This document shows, piece after piece, positions 40,560 through 51,738 of a DNA stretch of 64,000 bases. The DNA is from Halopseudomonas oceani (GTDB lineage: Bacteria > Pseudomonadota > Gammaproteobacteria > Pseudomonadales > Pseudomonadaceae): positions 1-64,000 of the forward strand of contig NZ_PPSK01000012.1 of NCBI RefSeq assembly GCF_002903165.1. The letters are read 5' to 3'. The position numbers and the translations under genes were made by a program. The notes below the pieces were generated by a model, which was not told the DNA's origin, ran no database searches, and was given only the letters and a program-made list of their open reading frames with translations. Every line of letters begins with the position of its first letter. Position 1 is the stretch's first letter.

Positions 40560-41375
40560 TCAAGGCTTTTCAGCTGCAGCATCAGTAGCCACCGCGTCAG
40601 TTTCATCATCCTTGAGCAATTCAAAATCCTCACCACCGAGCGCGGGCAGCTCTTTGGCGCAATAGTCACTACCCAACTCGCTCAACGCCTTGCACATACC
40701 CTCAAGACGACTATCCACGGCGTGCATGTGGTCCAGCATCTGCCCAATCGCACGCGCCACCGGGTCCGGCATATCGCGGCTGACACCATAGGCATCAAAG
40801 CCGAGTTTTTCCGCCATGGCCTGACGGTTAGCCTGCTGCTCGCTTTCAGCCGACGGCTCCGGATCCTTCGGAATGATTCGCCCCGGAATACCGACCGCAG
40901 TGGCGCCGGCAGGCACTGCCTTGGTCACCACAGCATTGGAGCCGATTTTTGCTCCGGCGCCCACAGTAAACGGCCCCAGCACCTTGGCGCCGGCACCGAC
41001 CACAACGCCGTCTTCCAGCGTCGGATGGCGCTTACCCTGATCCCAACTGGTACCACCCAGCGTCACGCCCTGATACAGCGTCACGTCGTTGCCAATCTCG
41101 GTGGTTTCACCAATCACCACACCGAAACCGTGATCAATAAAGAACCGACGCCCAATCTTCGCACCTGGGTGAATCTCGATCCCCGTCAGCCAGCGCGCAA
41201 AATGCGACAACATACGGGCCAGCAGAAAAGCCCGCCGAACCCACAACGCATGCGAAGCGCGATGCAACCAGACCGCATGCAAGCCGGGATAACAGGTCAG
41301 CACTTCCAGCGTGTTGCGCGCGGCAGGATCACGGTGGAATACACTGGCGATATCTTCTTTCATGCGATCAAACAT
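40560..41375 (-). CDS. cysE: Serine O-acetyltransferase
   Basis: A 271-residue enzyme making O-acetylserine for cysteine synthesis. The N-terminal helical domain ([32 protein letters not shown]) is followed by a left-handed beta-helix with hexapeptides ([42 protein letters not shown]). The acidic C-terminal extension ([16 protein letters not shown]) is longer than in enteric CysE. It is coupled to trmJ (2-bp gap) and iscS (11-bp gap), placing cysteine synthesis and use together. Confidence 0.95.
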   Translation of the reverse strand: MFDRMKEDIASVFHRDPAARNTLEVLTCYPGLHAVWLHRASHALWVRRAFLLARMLSHFARWLTGIEIHPGAKIGRRFFIDHGFGVVIGETTEIGNDVTLYQGVTLGGTSWDQGKRHPTLEDGVVVGAGAKVLGPFTVGAGAKIGSNAVVTKAVPAGATAVGIPGRIIPKDPEPSAESEQQANRQAMAEKLGFDAYGVSRDMPDPVARAIGQMLDHMHAVDSRLEGMCKALSELGSDYCAKELPALGGEDFELLKDDETDAVATDAAAEKP

Positions 41376-41377
41376 GG

Positions 41378-42157
41378 TTAGGTTCTCCGCTCGCCGGCTG
41401 CTTTGACGCCGACGGCCTTCTGGGTTTCGGTCAGGATCCCGCGCAGGATGTTCATTTCCATCCGGTTGAGGTGCACCCGCCCGTAAAGGCGACGCAAACG
41501 CGGCATCAACTGCCGTGGTTTCTGAGGGTCATGGAAGCCAATTTCAACCAGCACCTGCTCCAGATGCTGATAAAACTGCTCCAGCTCCCCCGCCGTCGCC
41601 GGAATCTCGTTAAACACTGCCGTGGTTTCGACCTTGTGCATTTTGGTCGGCGCACCTTCGCGCTGCAGACTCTGCATACGCAGCTCATAGGCCAGCACCT
41701 GCACCGCAGCAGCCAGGTTCAGCGAGCTGAAGTCCGGCATAGAAGGGATGTGTACGTGATACTGGCAGCGCTGCAGCTCGTCGGTGGTCAGACCCGAGTC
41801 CTCGCGCCCGAACACCAGCGCGACCTGCGCGTCCGGCAGCTGTGCCAGTTGATCCAGCACCTTGTCAGCGGACTCGCGCGGATCCAGCACCGGCCAGGGA
41901 ATACGGCGATCCCGGGCGCTGGTGCCGAGCACCAGCGAGCAGTCAGCGATAGCCTCTTCCAGGGTCGCGACAATTCGAGCGCCGGTCAGCACATCATCAG
42001 CACCGGATGCGCGCGAGACGGCATCCGGGTCGGGGAAGCGCTCGGGGTCGACCAACACTAACTGGGTCAGCCCCATGTTTTTCATGGCCCGCGCCGCGCC
42101 GCCGATGTTGCCAGGATGACTGGTGTTGACCAACACCACACGCACGTTCTTCAACAC
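41378..42157 (-). CDS. trmJ: tRNA (cytidine/uridine-2'-O)-methyltransferase TrmJ
   Basis: A 259-residue SPOUT-class methyltransferase modifying position 32 of tRNAs. The start [26 protein letters not shown], the [12 protein letters not shown] motif and [23 protein letters not shown] define the family. It is first gene of trmJ-cysE-iscS and divergent from suhB. Confidence 0.95.
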   Translation of the reverse strand: MLKNVRVVLVNTSHPGNIGGAARAMKNMGLTQLVLVDPERFPDPDAVSRASGADDVLTGARIVATLEEAIADCSLVLGTSARDRRIPWPVLDPRESADKVLDQLAQLPDAQVALVFGREDSGLTTDELQRCQYHVHIPSMPDFSSLNLAAAVQVLAYELRMQSLQREGAPTKMHKVETTAVFNEIPATAGELEQFYQHLEQVLVEIGFHDPQKPRQLMPRLRRLYGRVHLNRMEMNILRGILTETQKAVGVKAAGERRT

Positions 42158-42249
42158 AGCGACACCTTCAAGCCAAAAATGGGACCCTGCATCTTACAAA
42201 AGCTAAGACGCGATAGCCATGATGCATTTCTGTTCATTTTTAACTCTGC

Positions 42250-42255
42250 TACAAT
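42250..42255 (+). promoter_or_regulatory. Possible -10 box of suhB
   Basis: TACAAT at 42250-42255 lies 38 bases before the suhB ATG in an AT-rich stretch. No convincing -35 is seen; TTTCTG at 42227 is a weak match. Confidence 0.4.
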
Positions 42256-42292
42256 GTCCGGCTTTTCATCTTCCGACAGAGACATACCCCAT

Positions 42293-43108
42293 ATGCAGCC
42301 TATGCTGAACATTGCCCTGCGTGCCGCGCGCAGCGCAGGAGAGCTCATTTACCGTTCCATGGAACGCCTCGATGTGCTCGCCGTGGACGAAAAGGACGCG
42401 CGCGATTATGTTTCGGAAGTCGACCGCGCCGCCGAGCAGGCGATCATCAGCCAACTGCGCAAGGCCTATCCCGATCACAGCATCCAGGCCGAAGAAAGCG
42501 GCTTCCAGCCGGGCCACGGCGACGGAGCCGACACTGTCTGGATCATTGACCCGCTGGACGGCACCACCAACTTCGTTCGTGGTGTGCCGCACTTTGCAGT
42601 CAGCATCGCCTGCCGCGTCAAGGGACGCATCGAGCACGCCGTCGTCCTCGACCCGATTCGCCAGGAAGAATTCACCGCCAGCCGCGGCCGTGGCGCAGCC
42701 CTGAACGGCCGCCGCCTGCGCGTCAGCACCCGCAAGTCGCTGGATGGCGCCCTGCTCGGTACCGGCTTCCCATTCCGGGCAAATCAGATCGACTCACTGG
42801 ACAACTATCTGGGCATGTTCCGCAGCCTGGTCGGCCAGACCGCAGGCATCCGCCGCGCCGGCGCAGCCAGCCTGGATCTGGCTTATGTTGCCGCAGGCCG
42901 CTTCGATGCCTTCTGGGAGTTCGGCCTGGCCGAATGGGACATGGCGGCAGGTGCCCTACTGATTCAGGAAGCCGGCGGCCTGGTCAGCGACTTCAGCGGC
43001 GGCCACCACTTCCTCGATAAGGGCCATATCGTCGCGGGCAACCCGAAATGCTTCAAGGCTGTACTGACTGCCATTCAGCCGCATTTGACACCCGCAATGA
43101 AGATGTAA
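42293..43108 (+). CDS. suhB: Inositol-1-monophosphatase SuhB
   Basis: A 271-residue magnesium-dependent phosphatase. Metal-binding motifs: Glu in QAEESG, IDPLDGTTNFVRG and the C-terminal EWDMAAGALLIQEAGG. In enteric bacteria SuhB is also part of the rRNA antitermination complex; in Pseudomonas aeruginosa it affects virulence gene expression. The ATG at 42293 gives the family N-terminus MQPMLNIALRAARSAGE; an upstream in-frame extension to 42116 is not supported. It is divergent from trmJ and followed by a terminator. Confidence 0.95.
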   Translation: MQPMLNIALRAARSAGELIYRSMERLDVLAVDEKDARDYVSEVDRAAEQAIISQLRKAYPDHSIQAEESGFQPGHGDGADTVWIIDPLDGTTNFVRGVPHFAVSIACRVKGRIEHAVVLDPIRQEEFTASRGRGAALNGRRLRVSTRKSLDGALLGTGFPFRANQIDSLDNYLGMFRSLVGQTAGIRRAGAASLDLAYVAAGRFDAFWEFGLAEWDMAAGALLIQEAGGLVSDFSGGHHFLDKGHIVAGNPKCFKAVLTAIQPHLTPAMKM

Positions 43109-43165
43109 GCAGCAAGCGACAAGGCTGTAAGCCTCAAGCGGCAAGCTGGCCGTGTAGGGCAAACC

Positions 43166-43205
43166 AAAGAGGCCCACATCCTGACCGGTGTGGGCCTCTT
43201 TTTTT
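43166..43205 (+). terminator. suhB terminator
   Basis: A 13-bp stem (AAAGAGGCCCACA at 43166-43178 with TGTGGGCCTCTTT at 43189-43201) is followed by T residues to 43205. Confidence 0.92.
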
Positions 43206-43250
43206 ACGTTTCAAGCTCCAAGCCATAAGCTTCAAGCCAACCCAAAACCA

Positions 43251-43290
43251 AAAAACCCGCGCCGGATTCAGTTCCGACGCGGGTTTTCTT
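43251..43290. terminator. secDF terminator
   Basis: Stem AAAACCCGCG (43252-43261) with CGCGGGTTTT (43278-43287), with further imperfect pairing in the loop. On the minus strand it gives a T-rich exit, ending the yajC-secD-secF transcript. Confidence 0.85.
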
Positions 43291-43357
43291 GCAGCTTGTA
43301 GCTTGCGGCTTGAAGCTTACCTCTTGAGGCTTGCCGCTGCGCCGGCGAAGCCGACGC

Positions 43358-44272
43358 CTAGGGCCGATCGTCGACCGCTTCTTCCACCTGCGGCGGGATC
43401 AGGTCATCCCGAGTGAGCTTCATGGTCACCAGCAGACCACCCGCGATATAGATCGAAGAGTAGGTGCCCACGCCGACGCCGATCAGCAGCGCCGTGGCAA
43501 AGCCGTGAATGTTCTCCCCCCCAAACCAGAACAGCGCCAGCAGCACCAGAATGGTCGAGAACGAAGTAGCGAGGGTCCGGCCCAGCGTCTGAGTGGTAGA
43601 AATGTTGATGATGTCGGTCAGCTCAGTCTGCCGCATCAGCCGCATGTTCTCCCGAATCCGGTCGAACACGACGATTGTGTCGTTCAACGAGTAGCCAATG
43701 ACCGCCAACACGGCCGCCAGCACCGTCAGATCGAAGGAAATCTTGAAGAACGAGAAGACCCCGAGCGTAAAGATAACGTCGTGCACCAGCGCCAGGATCG
43801 CCGCCACCGCAAACTTCATCTGGAACCGCAGCGAAACGTAGAGCAGGATGCCGCCAATGGCGACCAGCATGCCCAGGCCGCCCTGATCGCGCAGTTCTTC
43901 GCCGACCTGCGGGCCGATAAACTCAACCCGCTTGACCGAGACATCGCTGCCATCGGCCGTCTTGATCATCTGCGCAACCTGGTTACCCAGGTTCGGATCA
44001 TCGCTGGGCAAGCGAATCAGCACGTCGGTCGAGGCGCCGAAGTTCTGCACCACCGCATCACCCCAGCCGTTCTCGCGCAGCGTGGCGCGAATGGCCTCCA
44101 GATCAGCTGCCTCGCTGTAGTTCAGCTCCACCAGTGCACCACCGGTGAAATCGAGACCAAGGTTCAACTGCTTGACCGCGAGACTGCCGATCGACGCCAG
44201 CATCAGCGCAACAGCAACAACAAAGAACATTTTGCGCAGGCGGAGGAAATTAATGGTTTTACGAATATTCAT
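43358..44272 (-). CDS. secF: Protein translocase subunit SecF
   Basis: A 304-residue inner-membrane subunit of the SecDF complex, which uses proton motive force to pull proteins through SecYEG. The first membrane helix is followed by LGLDFTGGALVEL and a periplasmic domain. The conserved membrane block VIGYSLNDTIVVFDRIREN and later GGENIHGFATALLIGVGVGTYSSIYIA form the RND-like core. The ATG at 44272 has GAGGA upstream and lies 10 bp after secD. Confidence 0.96.
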   Translation of the reverse strand: MNIRKTINFLRLRKMFFVVAVALMLASIGSLAVKQLNLGLDFTGGALVELNYSEAADLEAIRATLRENGWGDAVVQNFGASTDVLIRLPSDDPNLGNQVAQMIKTADGSDVSVKRVEFIGPQVGEELRDQGGLGMLVAIGGILLYVSLRFQMKFAVAAILALVHDVIFTLGVFSFFKISFDLTVLAAVLAVIGYSLNDTIVVFDRIRENMRLMRQTELTDIINISTTQTLGRTLATSFSTILVLLALFWFGGENIHGFATALLIGVGVGTYSSIYIAGGLLVTMKLTRDDLIPPQVEEAVDDRP

Positions 44273-44282
44273 CGGTGATTCC

Positions 44283-46151
44283 TCACAGCCACAGCTTTTT
44301 GATGTCGCGACCGCCAACGGCCAAATTGACCATTGCGCGAGTCACCATGATCGCACTGAACATGGAGGTCAGAATCCCCAGCGACAGCGTGACAGCGAAG
44401 CCCTTGATCGGGCCTGAACCCATGGCAAACAGAATCACACCCACCAGCAAGGTTGTCAGGTTACCGTCAACGATCGCCGAGAAGGCCTTATCAAAACCTT
44501 CGTGCACCGCGCGCTGGGGCGATATGCCATTGGCGACCTCTTCCTTGATGCGGGAGAAAATCAGCACGTTGGCGTCCACCGCCATACCGAGCGTCAGTAC
44601 AATACCGGCGATGCCGGGCAGGGTCAGCGTCGCACCCAGCAATGACATCAGCGCCAGCAACAGCACCAGGTTGAAGCTGAGAGCAATACCGGCAAAGACA
44701 CCAAAGGCACGGTAGACCAGCACCATAAACACCAGCACCAGGGCAAAGCCGACCTGAGTCGCGGTCACACCCTTGGCGATATTTTCTGCCCCCAGGCTCG
44801 GACCGATGGTGCGCTCTTCAACGAAGTGCATCGGCGCGGCCAGACCACCGGCGCGCAGCAGCAGCGCCAGCTCGGAAGCCTCAGCCGGCGAGTCCAGACC
44901 GGTGATGCGGAACTGGTTGCCCAGTGCACTCTGGATGGTAGCCAGGCTGATGATCGACTTTTCTTCGACAAAGGCCGGAATCTCGACTTCCTGCATCACC
45001 CCGTCGACTTCCTGCATAACCTTGCGGTTGACCTGCCGCTGCTCGATAAAGAGCACTGCCATACCGCGACCGATGTTGCTGCGGGTCGCACGGTTCATCA
45101 GCTCGCCGCCATGGCTGTCGAGATTGATATTGACCTGCGGGCGGCCGTTCTCGTCATAGTTGGAACGGGCGTCGGTGACTTGGTCACCGGTAATGATGAT
45201 GCTGCGCTCGACGTCGGCGGTGCGCCCTTCGGCACTGCGGAAGGCGAACGTCTCAGTGGTCGCACGCGGGGCGTCCGGTTCTGCCGCCAGACGAAACTCA
45301 AGGTTGGCAGTCTTGCCCAAAACCCGCTTGGCCTCTGCGGTATCCTGCACACCCGGCAGCTCAACCACAATGCGATTGGCACCCTGGCGCTGGACCAGCG
45401 GCTCGGCAACACCCAGCTCATTGACCCGGTTACGCACCGTAGTCAGGTTCTGCTGTACCGCATAGTCACGGATCGCCGCAATCTCGGCATCAGACAGTGT
45501 CAGTTGCAGTACGGCCTGATCCTTGAGCTCAGCGTTGGTAGTCACAAACTGGTTATACTTGCCGACGATCAGGCGACGGGCTTCGCTGCGCTGCTCCTCG
45601 TCAGCAAAGCCGAACTGCAGCATATTGCCCTGCGTCGGCAAACTGCGATAACGAATCCCCTCACTGCGCATCAGGCCACGAAGCTCACTCTGGTAGACAT
45701 TGACGCGCGACTCGATCGCCTTGTCCATGTCGACCTGCAGCAGAAAGTGCACGCCGCCCGACAGATCCAGACCCAACGTCATGGGGCCAGCACCGATAGC
45801 CGACAACCAGTCCGGCGTGGTCTGCGCCAGGTTCTGCGCGACAACGTAGCGCGTACCTAGCGCATCACGGACGACATCCTGCGCCTTCAGTTGATCGCTG
45901 CGATTAACCAGACGCACCAGACCAGAGCGACCATTGGCGCCCAACTCAGTGCCCTTGGTCGGCAGATTGGCCGCAGCCAGCGCCTGTTCAATGCGATCAA
46001 GGTCAGACTGTTCGATAACCAGGGTGGAACTGGCGCCGGAGATCTGAATAGCAGGATCATCCGGGTATAGGTTAGGCATTGCATAGATCAGGCCCAGTGC
46101 AAGCACGGTCACGATCAGCAGGTATTTCCAGAGGGGGTAACGATTGAGCAT
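44283..46151 (-). CDS. secD: Protein translocase subunit SecD
   Basis: A 622-residue partner of SecF. The N-terminal membrane helix (YPLWKYLLIVTVLALGLIYAMPNLYPDDPA), a large periplasmic domain with LGLDLSGGVHFLLQVD, and five further membrane helices including LTLPGIAGIVLTLGMAVDANVLIFSRIKEE. This last block holds the conserved Asp of the proton path. Second gene of yajC-secD-secF. Confidence 0.97.
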   Translation of the reverse strand: MLNRYPLWKYLLIVTVLALGLIYAMPNLYPDDPAIQISGASSTLVIEQSDLDRIEQALAAANLPTKGTELGANGRSGLVRLVNRSDQLKAQDVVRDALGTRYVVAQNLAQTTPDWLSAIGAGPMTLGLDLSGGVHFLLQVDMDKAIESRVNVYQSELRGLMRSEGIRYRSLPTQGNMLQFGFADEEQRSEARRLIVGKYNQFVTTNAELKDQAVLQLTLSDAEIAAIRDYAVQQNLTTVRNRVNELGVAEPLVQRQGANRIVVELPGVQDTAEAKRVLGKTANLEFRLAAEPDAPRATTETFAFRSAEGRTADVERSIIITGDQVTDARSNYDENGRPQVNINLDSHGGELMNRATRSNIGRGMAVLFIEQRQVNRKVMQEVDGVMQEVEIPAFVEEKSIISLATIQSALGNQFRITGLDSPAEASELALLLRAGGLAAPMHFVEERTIGPSLGAENIAKGVTATQVGFALVLVFMVLVYRAFGVFAGIALSFNLVLLLALMSLLGATLTLPGIAGIVLTLGMAVDANVLIFSRIKEEVANGISPQRAVHEGFDKAFSAIVDGNLTTLLVGVILFAMGSGPIKGFAVTLSLGILTSMFSAIMVTRAMVNLAVGGRDIKKLWL

Positions 46152-46212
46152 ATCAGGGCCTGATAGCAGTCCGGGCGCCTGATGGGCGCCCGGAACGGGG
46201 TCTGCGAGGAGT

Positions 46213-46545
46213 TTAGATGGCTTTCAGTGTGCCCTTGGGCAGCACTGCGACGATAGAGCCTTTCTGGAATTTCAGCTCCTGGCTATCGCCAACTTCCAGA
46301 ACAACGAACTCGTCAGTCACTTTCTTGACCTTGCCCAGAATGCCGCCGCCGGTAACCACTTCATCACCGGTAGACAGACCCGCCAGCAGATTCTTGTGCT
46401 CTTTGGCACGTTTGGCCTGTGGACGCCAGATCATCAGATAGAAGATGACCACGAACCCGACCAGAAAGATCCACTCAAAACCGGTACCCGCCGGTGCGGC
46501 TCCGCCTGCAGACTGTGCCATGGCGGCGGGAATGAAAAAGCTCAT
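46213..46545 (-). CDS. yajC: Preprotein translocase subunit YajC
   Basis: A 110-residue single-pass membrane protein of the Sec holo-translocon. One membrane helix (FEWIFLVGFVVIFYLMIWRPQAKRAKEHKNLLAGLSTGDEVVTGGGILGKV) is followed by a small beta domain. It is placed between tgt and secD as usual. Confidence 0.95.
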   Translation of the reverse strand: MSFFIPAAMAQSAGGAAPAGTGFEWIFLVGFVVIFYLMIWRPQAKRAKEHKNLLAGLSTGDEVVTGGGILGKVKKVTDEFVVLEVGDSQELKFQKGSIVAVLPKGTLKAI

Positions 46546-46680
46546 GTGACGCTCCTGTTATTGAACTGCGAAAAATCGGTTATGGGGGCGCTTCGGCCAT
46601 CGTTCAAGACTGAAGGGGCATGCCGATCAGTACTTCATGCCCTCTGCTTGTACAGCCAGCGAGAGCGATCAATAAACCGG

Positions 46681-48857
<2,177 letters not shown>

Positions 48858-48946
48858 GCAGGAAGGAAGTCCGGAGTTGCAGGGGAAAGGCCGCTATAGT
48901 AGCCGAAATCCGCCGCTGCCGCGATCCACAACAACCGTCTGCAGGA

Positions 48947-48976
48947 TTGACCTCGACCACCTGTGCTCCGTATACT
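48947..48976 (+). promoter_or_regulatory. tRNA-Leu promoter
   Basis: TTGACC (48947-48952) and TATACT (48971-48976) are spaced by 18 bp and followed by a GC-rich discriminator CCGCGCC, typical of stable-RNA promoters. The start of transcription is about 48983, 30 bases before the tRNA. Confidence 0.8.
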
Positions 48977-49013
48977 CCGCGCCAGCCAGCGTACGCTCGT
49001 ACGCACCTGCATT

Positions 49014-49100
49014 GCCCCGATGGCGGAATTGGTAGACGCGGCGGATTCAAAATCCGTTTCTGGTGACAGAGTGGGAGTTCGATTCTCCCTCGGGGCACCA
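49014..49100 (+). tRNA. tRNA-Leu (anticodon CAA)
   Basis: An 87-nt gene with encoded CCA. The acceptor stem GCCCCGA pairs with TCGGGGC; the D-arm holds AATTGGTAGACGC; the anticodon stem GCGGA/TCCGT surrounds loop TTCAAAA with CAA at 49048-49050; a long class II variable arm and the T-loop GTTCGATTC follow. It reads UUG codons. Position after queA is the same as in Pseudomonas aeruginosa. Confidence 0.97.
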
Positions 49101-49270
49101 TCTTTTTCTTCAGCCCACTGCCAGGCTGACCCCTCCCCTCCTGTTAGACAAAAGCAAAATATTAGCGATCTGATATCAAAGTGCTTTACGCCGCCAAGGT
49201 GATTTCAATATATTCATTCAGCCTGCTTATACGCACGCGCTATAAAAATTGAAATCAGGATGATTTGATA

Positions 49271-49771
49271 ATGAAAAGAAAAGCTCTGGCTGCAATCGCC
49301 CTGCTCGCTCTCTGCGGCGCCACCACTCCGTCCATGGCCCAAAACAAAGCCCCGGGTTCTGGCCCTAATCCCTTCGTCGACTGCGGCATTGGCGCTGCAC
49401 TATTCCCCGAAACCCATTGGGCCGCCGTCACCTCCAACGTGATCTGGGATATTGGTACCACAGCAGTAACCTCAGCAACGATGAGCCCGGAAACCTGTTC
49501 AGGCAAGAACATGAAAGCTGCGCTGTTCATCAATGACACCTATGAAACCCTGGCAGAAGAAACCGCCAAGGGCTCAGGTGAGCACCTGACAGCCCTGATG
49601 GGCATCATGGAGTGCGACTCCAGCCGTCAGGCCGCCGCCATCCAACGCACCCGTGCAAACATGGCAGGCCAGGTCGCCACCGAGGGCTTCGAGTCCCTCA
49701 GCCACACCGAGAAGGCCGCCGGCTTCTACGAAGCAATGGACTCCGCGGTCAGCATGAGCTGCTCGGCCTAA
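49271..49771 (+). CDS. DUF3015 family periplasmic protein
   Basis: A 166-residue secreted protein: signal peptide MKRKALAAIALLALCGATTPSMA (cleavage before QNK), then the DUF3015 pattern (CGIGAALFPETHWAAVTSNVIWDIGTTAVTSATMSPETC, GSGEHLTALMGIMEC, ending in a C near the terminus). Four cysteines in the mature protein suggest two disulfides. The ATG at 49271 has AGGA ten bases upstream. Function unknown; it directly precedes the DUF4105 gene, often seen together in Pseudomonas. Confidence 0.85.
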   Translation: MKRKALAAIALLALCGATTPSMAQNKAPGSGPNPFVDCGIGAALFPETHWAAVTSNVIWDIGTTAVTSATMSPETCSGKNMKAALFINDTYETLAEETAKGSGEHLTALMGIMECDSSRQAAAIQRTRANMAGQVATEGFESLSHTEKAAGFYEAMDSAVSMSCSA

Positions 49772-49857
49772 CACGAGTCACCTGCTGCCGTAACCCCAAA
49801 GGAACGGCAGCACCCTGTTTCCCCCTCCCCGAAATCTGCTTCCTCAACGAGGTCCGC

Positions 49858-51732
49858 GTGATATCAGTGCGGCTAGCGCTCATCGCCATGAGCCTTGGAT
49901 GGTGTGTGCAACTTCTTGCCGGCACCGAAGACCGGAACGCCTCGCTACAGAGCCTGGCCAACGACCCCCAATGGTTGAAGCTGCTTCACTATGAAACGGG
50001 CAACCTGCCGGGAGCAAGCGCACGCAGCGCAATAAAAAGCCCTGAGTTTTTTCTGTCGCCCAGTGGCCACGACTCGCCACTGGCCGAACTGACTGCCACC
50101 GTTACCGCCCTGCAGATGCAGCCGAAGGGCCCTGACACACATGCCAGCTGTCGATTTCCAGCCCGTACTCGGTGGCTACAACAGCGCCTTGGGTCGGCCT
50201 TGACCGTACCGTCCGGGGTACAGTGCCCGGCACTGGAACAATGGACGCGCGATAATACCGTCGAGTCGGTAAGTATCATCTACGCCACCGGTTACCTGGC
50301 CAACCCGGCCTCCTACTACGGCCACACGCTACTCAAGTTCAACTTCAAGGACAGTGAAGCCCACAGCGATCTGATGGATGAAAGCGTCAACTACGGCGCC
50401 ATCGTCGGCGACGGGGACGATCCCGTCAGTTACATATTCAAAGGCATCTTTGGCGGCTACGATGGTGGCTTCAGCCACATCAACTTCTACTTCCACAACC
50501 ACAATTATGGCGAAAACGAACTTCGCGATCTCTGGGAGTACCAACTGACGTTGTCCGAGGATGCCACCCAAATGGTGGTTGAGCACGCCTGGGAAGTGCT
50601 TGGAAAACGTTATACCTACTACTTCTTCAGACGAAACTGCGCATTCAGGATGGCGGAGCTGGTCGACATATCCAGCGACACGCCGCTGCTGCAGCAGTGG
50701 CGTCCCTGGACAATCCCGCAAAGTCTGGTGCAATCATTGTCAACGGCTGAAATCGATGGCCAGCCGGTACTCACCGACGTCAGATACCTGCCGTCCCGGC
50801 AGTCTCGTTTGTATGATCGCTATCAGCAGCTCAGCCCGAGCGAGCAGCAGCTGTTCGAGGGCATCGCCGTCGAGACTGTGTCACTTGAGGACCCGCGGTT
50901 TACCGGCCAACCGATTGATGTCCAGCATCGCGTCCTCGACACACTCCTTGACTACTATCAGTACATTCGTGATGCGGAAGCTGGCGCCGAAGACCCGGCG
51001 AACGCGGCGCATCGCCGGGCTCTGGCGATGCGCTACCAATTGCCGCCCGGGAACGCAGAGTTCAAACCCTCCGACCACACCCCACCCCACCTAGGCCGTC
51101 CACCGGGCTGGTTCCAGTTGAGCCTGCAGCACAGCACCCGGCAGGACGCCCAAGCAGGCATCCGCGTTCGTCCCGCTTACTACGACCCACTGGATAACGA
51201 AGCGGGCCACGTGCGCGGTGGCGGACTGAGCATGTTCGACTTGCAGCTCACAGCAAGCAATGGACAGGTGCGGCTGCAACAATTGGACGCCATCAGCATT
51301 GAGAGCATCAGCCCCGGACTCACCGGTTTACCCGGAGACAAGGGGGTCGCGTGGAACCTGAAATTCGGCTGGGAACAGAATCGACTGGACTGCAATAGCT
51401 GCCTGACGACACGGCTGCAGGCCGACCGTGGCCTGAACTTCCCGCTTGGCAATAACACCGCCGCCACCTTTTACGCAGGGGGCGCACTGCAGGAAAGCGT
51501 GCAAGGGGAAGGCCCCGCGTTCGCCAGGTTGGCTGGCAGACTGACCTACCACCGCGCCAGCTTTTCGGCGCTGCTGCGACTGGAACAGCGATACCTCGTG
51601 AACGGCAGTGGAGATTACACCACCGGACGGCTGGAGCTGAGGAATCGACTGTCAGCAACCCAGGATGTGCGCGTAAGCTACGCACGTAATCGCGGCGAGG
51701 AACTGAGCATTGGCCTTGGCTGGTACTGGTAG
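49858..51732 (+). CDS. DUF4105 / Lnb N-terminal periplasmic domain protein
   Basis: About 624 residues from the GTG at 49858, preceded by GAGG. The signal sequence (SVRLALIAMSLGWCVQLLAG) leads to an exported protein. The domain core has NPASYYGHTLLKFN and the His/Cys block KRYTYYFFRRNCAFRMAEL, the family's putative cysteine-peptidase-like site. The C-terminal third is rich in short amphipathic strands ending LGWYW, suggestive of an outer-membrane barrel. Lnb, in the same broad family, acylates lipoproteins in some Gram-positives; the activity of the proteobacterial type is unknown. Longer upstream starts run into the DUF3015 gene and lack a signal peptide. Confidence 0.8.
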   Translation: MISVRLALIAMSLGWCVQLLAGTEDRNASLQSLANDPQWLKLLHYETGNLPGASARSAIKSPEFFLSPSGHDSPLAELTATVTALQMQPKGPDTHASCRFPARTRWLQQRLGSALTVPSGVQCPALEQWTRDNTVESVSIIYATGYLANPASYYGHTLLKFNFKDSEAHSDLMDESVNYGAIVGDGDDPVSYIFKGIFGGYDGGFSHINFYFHNHNYGENELRDLWEYQLTLSEDATQMVVEHAWEVLGKRYTYYFFRRNCAFRMAELVDISSDTPLLQQWRPWTIPQSLVQSLSTAEIDGQPVLTDVRYLPSRQSRLYDRYQQLSPSEQQLFEGIAVETVSLEDPRFTGQPIDVQHRVLDTLLDYYQYIRDAEAGAEDPANAAHRRALAMRYQLPPGNAEFKPSDHTPPHLGRPPGWFQLSLQHSTRQDAQAGIRVRPAYYDPLDNEAGHVRGGGLSMFDLQLTASNGQVRLQQLDAISIESISPGLTGLPGDKGVAWNLKFGWEQNRLDCNSCLTTRLQADRGLNFPLGNNTAATFYAGGALQESVQGEGPAFARLAGRLTYHRASFSALLRLEQRYLVNGSGDYTTGRLELRNRLSATQDVRVSYARNRGEELSIGLGWYW

Positions 51733-51738
51733 TCGGTC

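Larger units (their letters stand above)
43110..43343. repeat. Cluster of AAGC-type repeats between suhB and secF
   Basis: Words such as AGCAAGCGACAAGGCTG, CCTCAAGCGGCAAGC, TTCAAGCTCCAAGCC, AAGCTTCAAGCC and, in opposite orientation, GCAGCTTGTAGCTTGCGGC and CTTGAGGCTTGCCGCTGC fill the gap around two terminators. They resemble the palindrome at 22545-22619 and suggest a dispersed intergenic repeat family with multiple degenerate copies here. Confidence 0.6.

Noticed and set aside
49014-49270. tRNA-Leu as an attachment site of an integrated element
   Set aside because: I found no duplicate of the tRNA 3' end downstream and no integrase or phage genes in the window.
49612-49857. N-terminal extension of the DUF4105 gene
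   Set aside because: It overlaps the DUF3015 gene and lacks a signal peptide; the GTG at 49858 has a ribosome site and begins a proper export signal.
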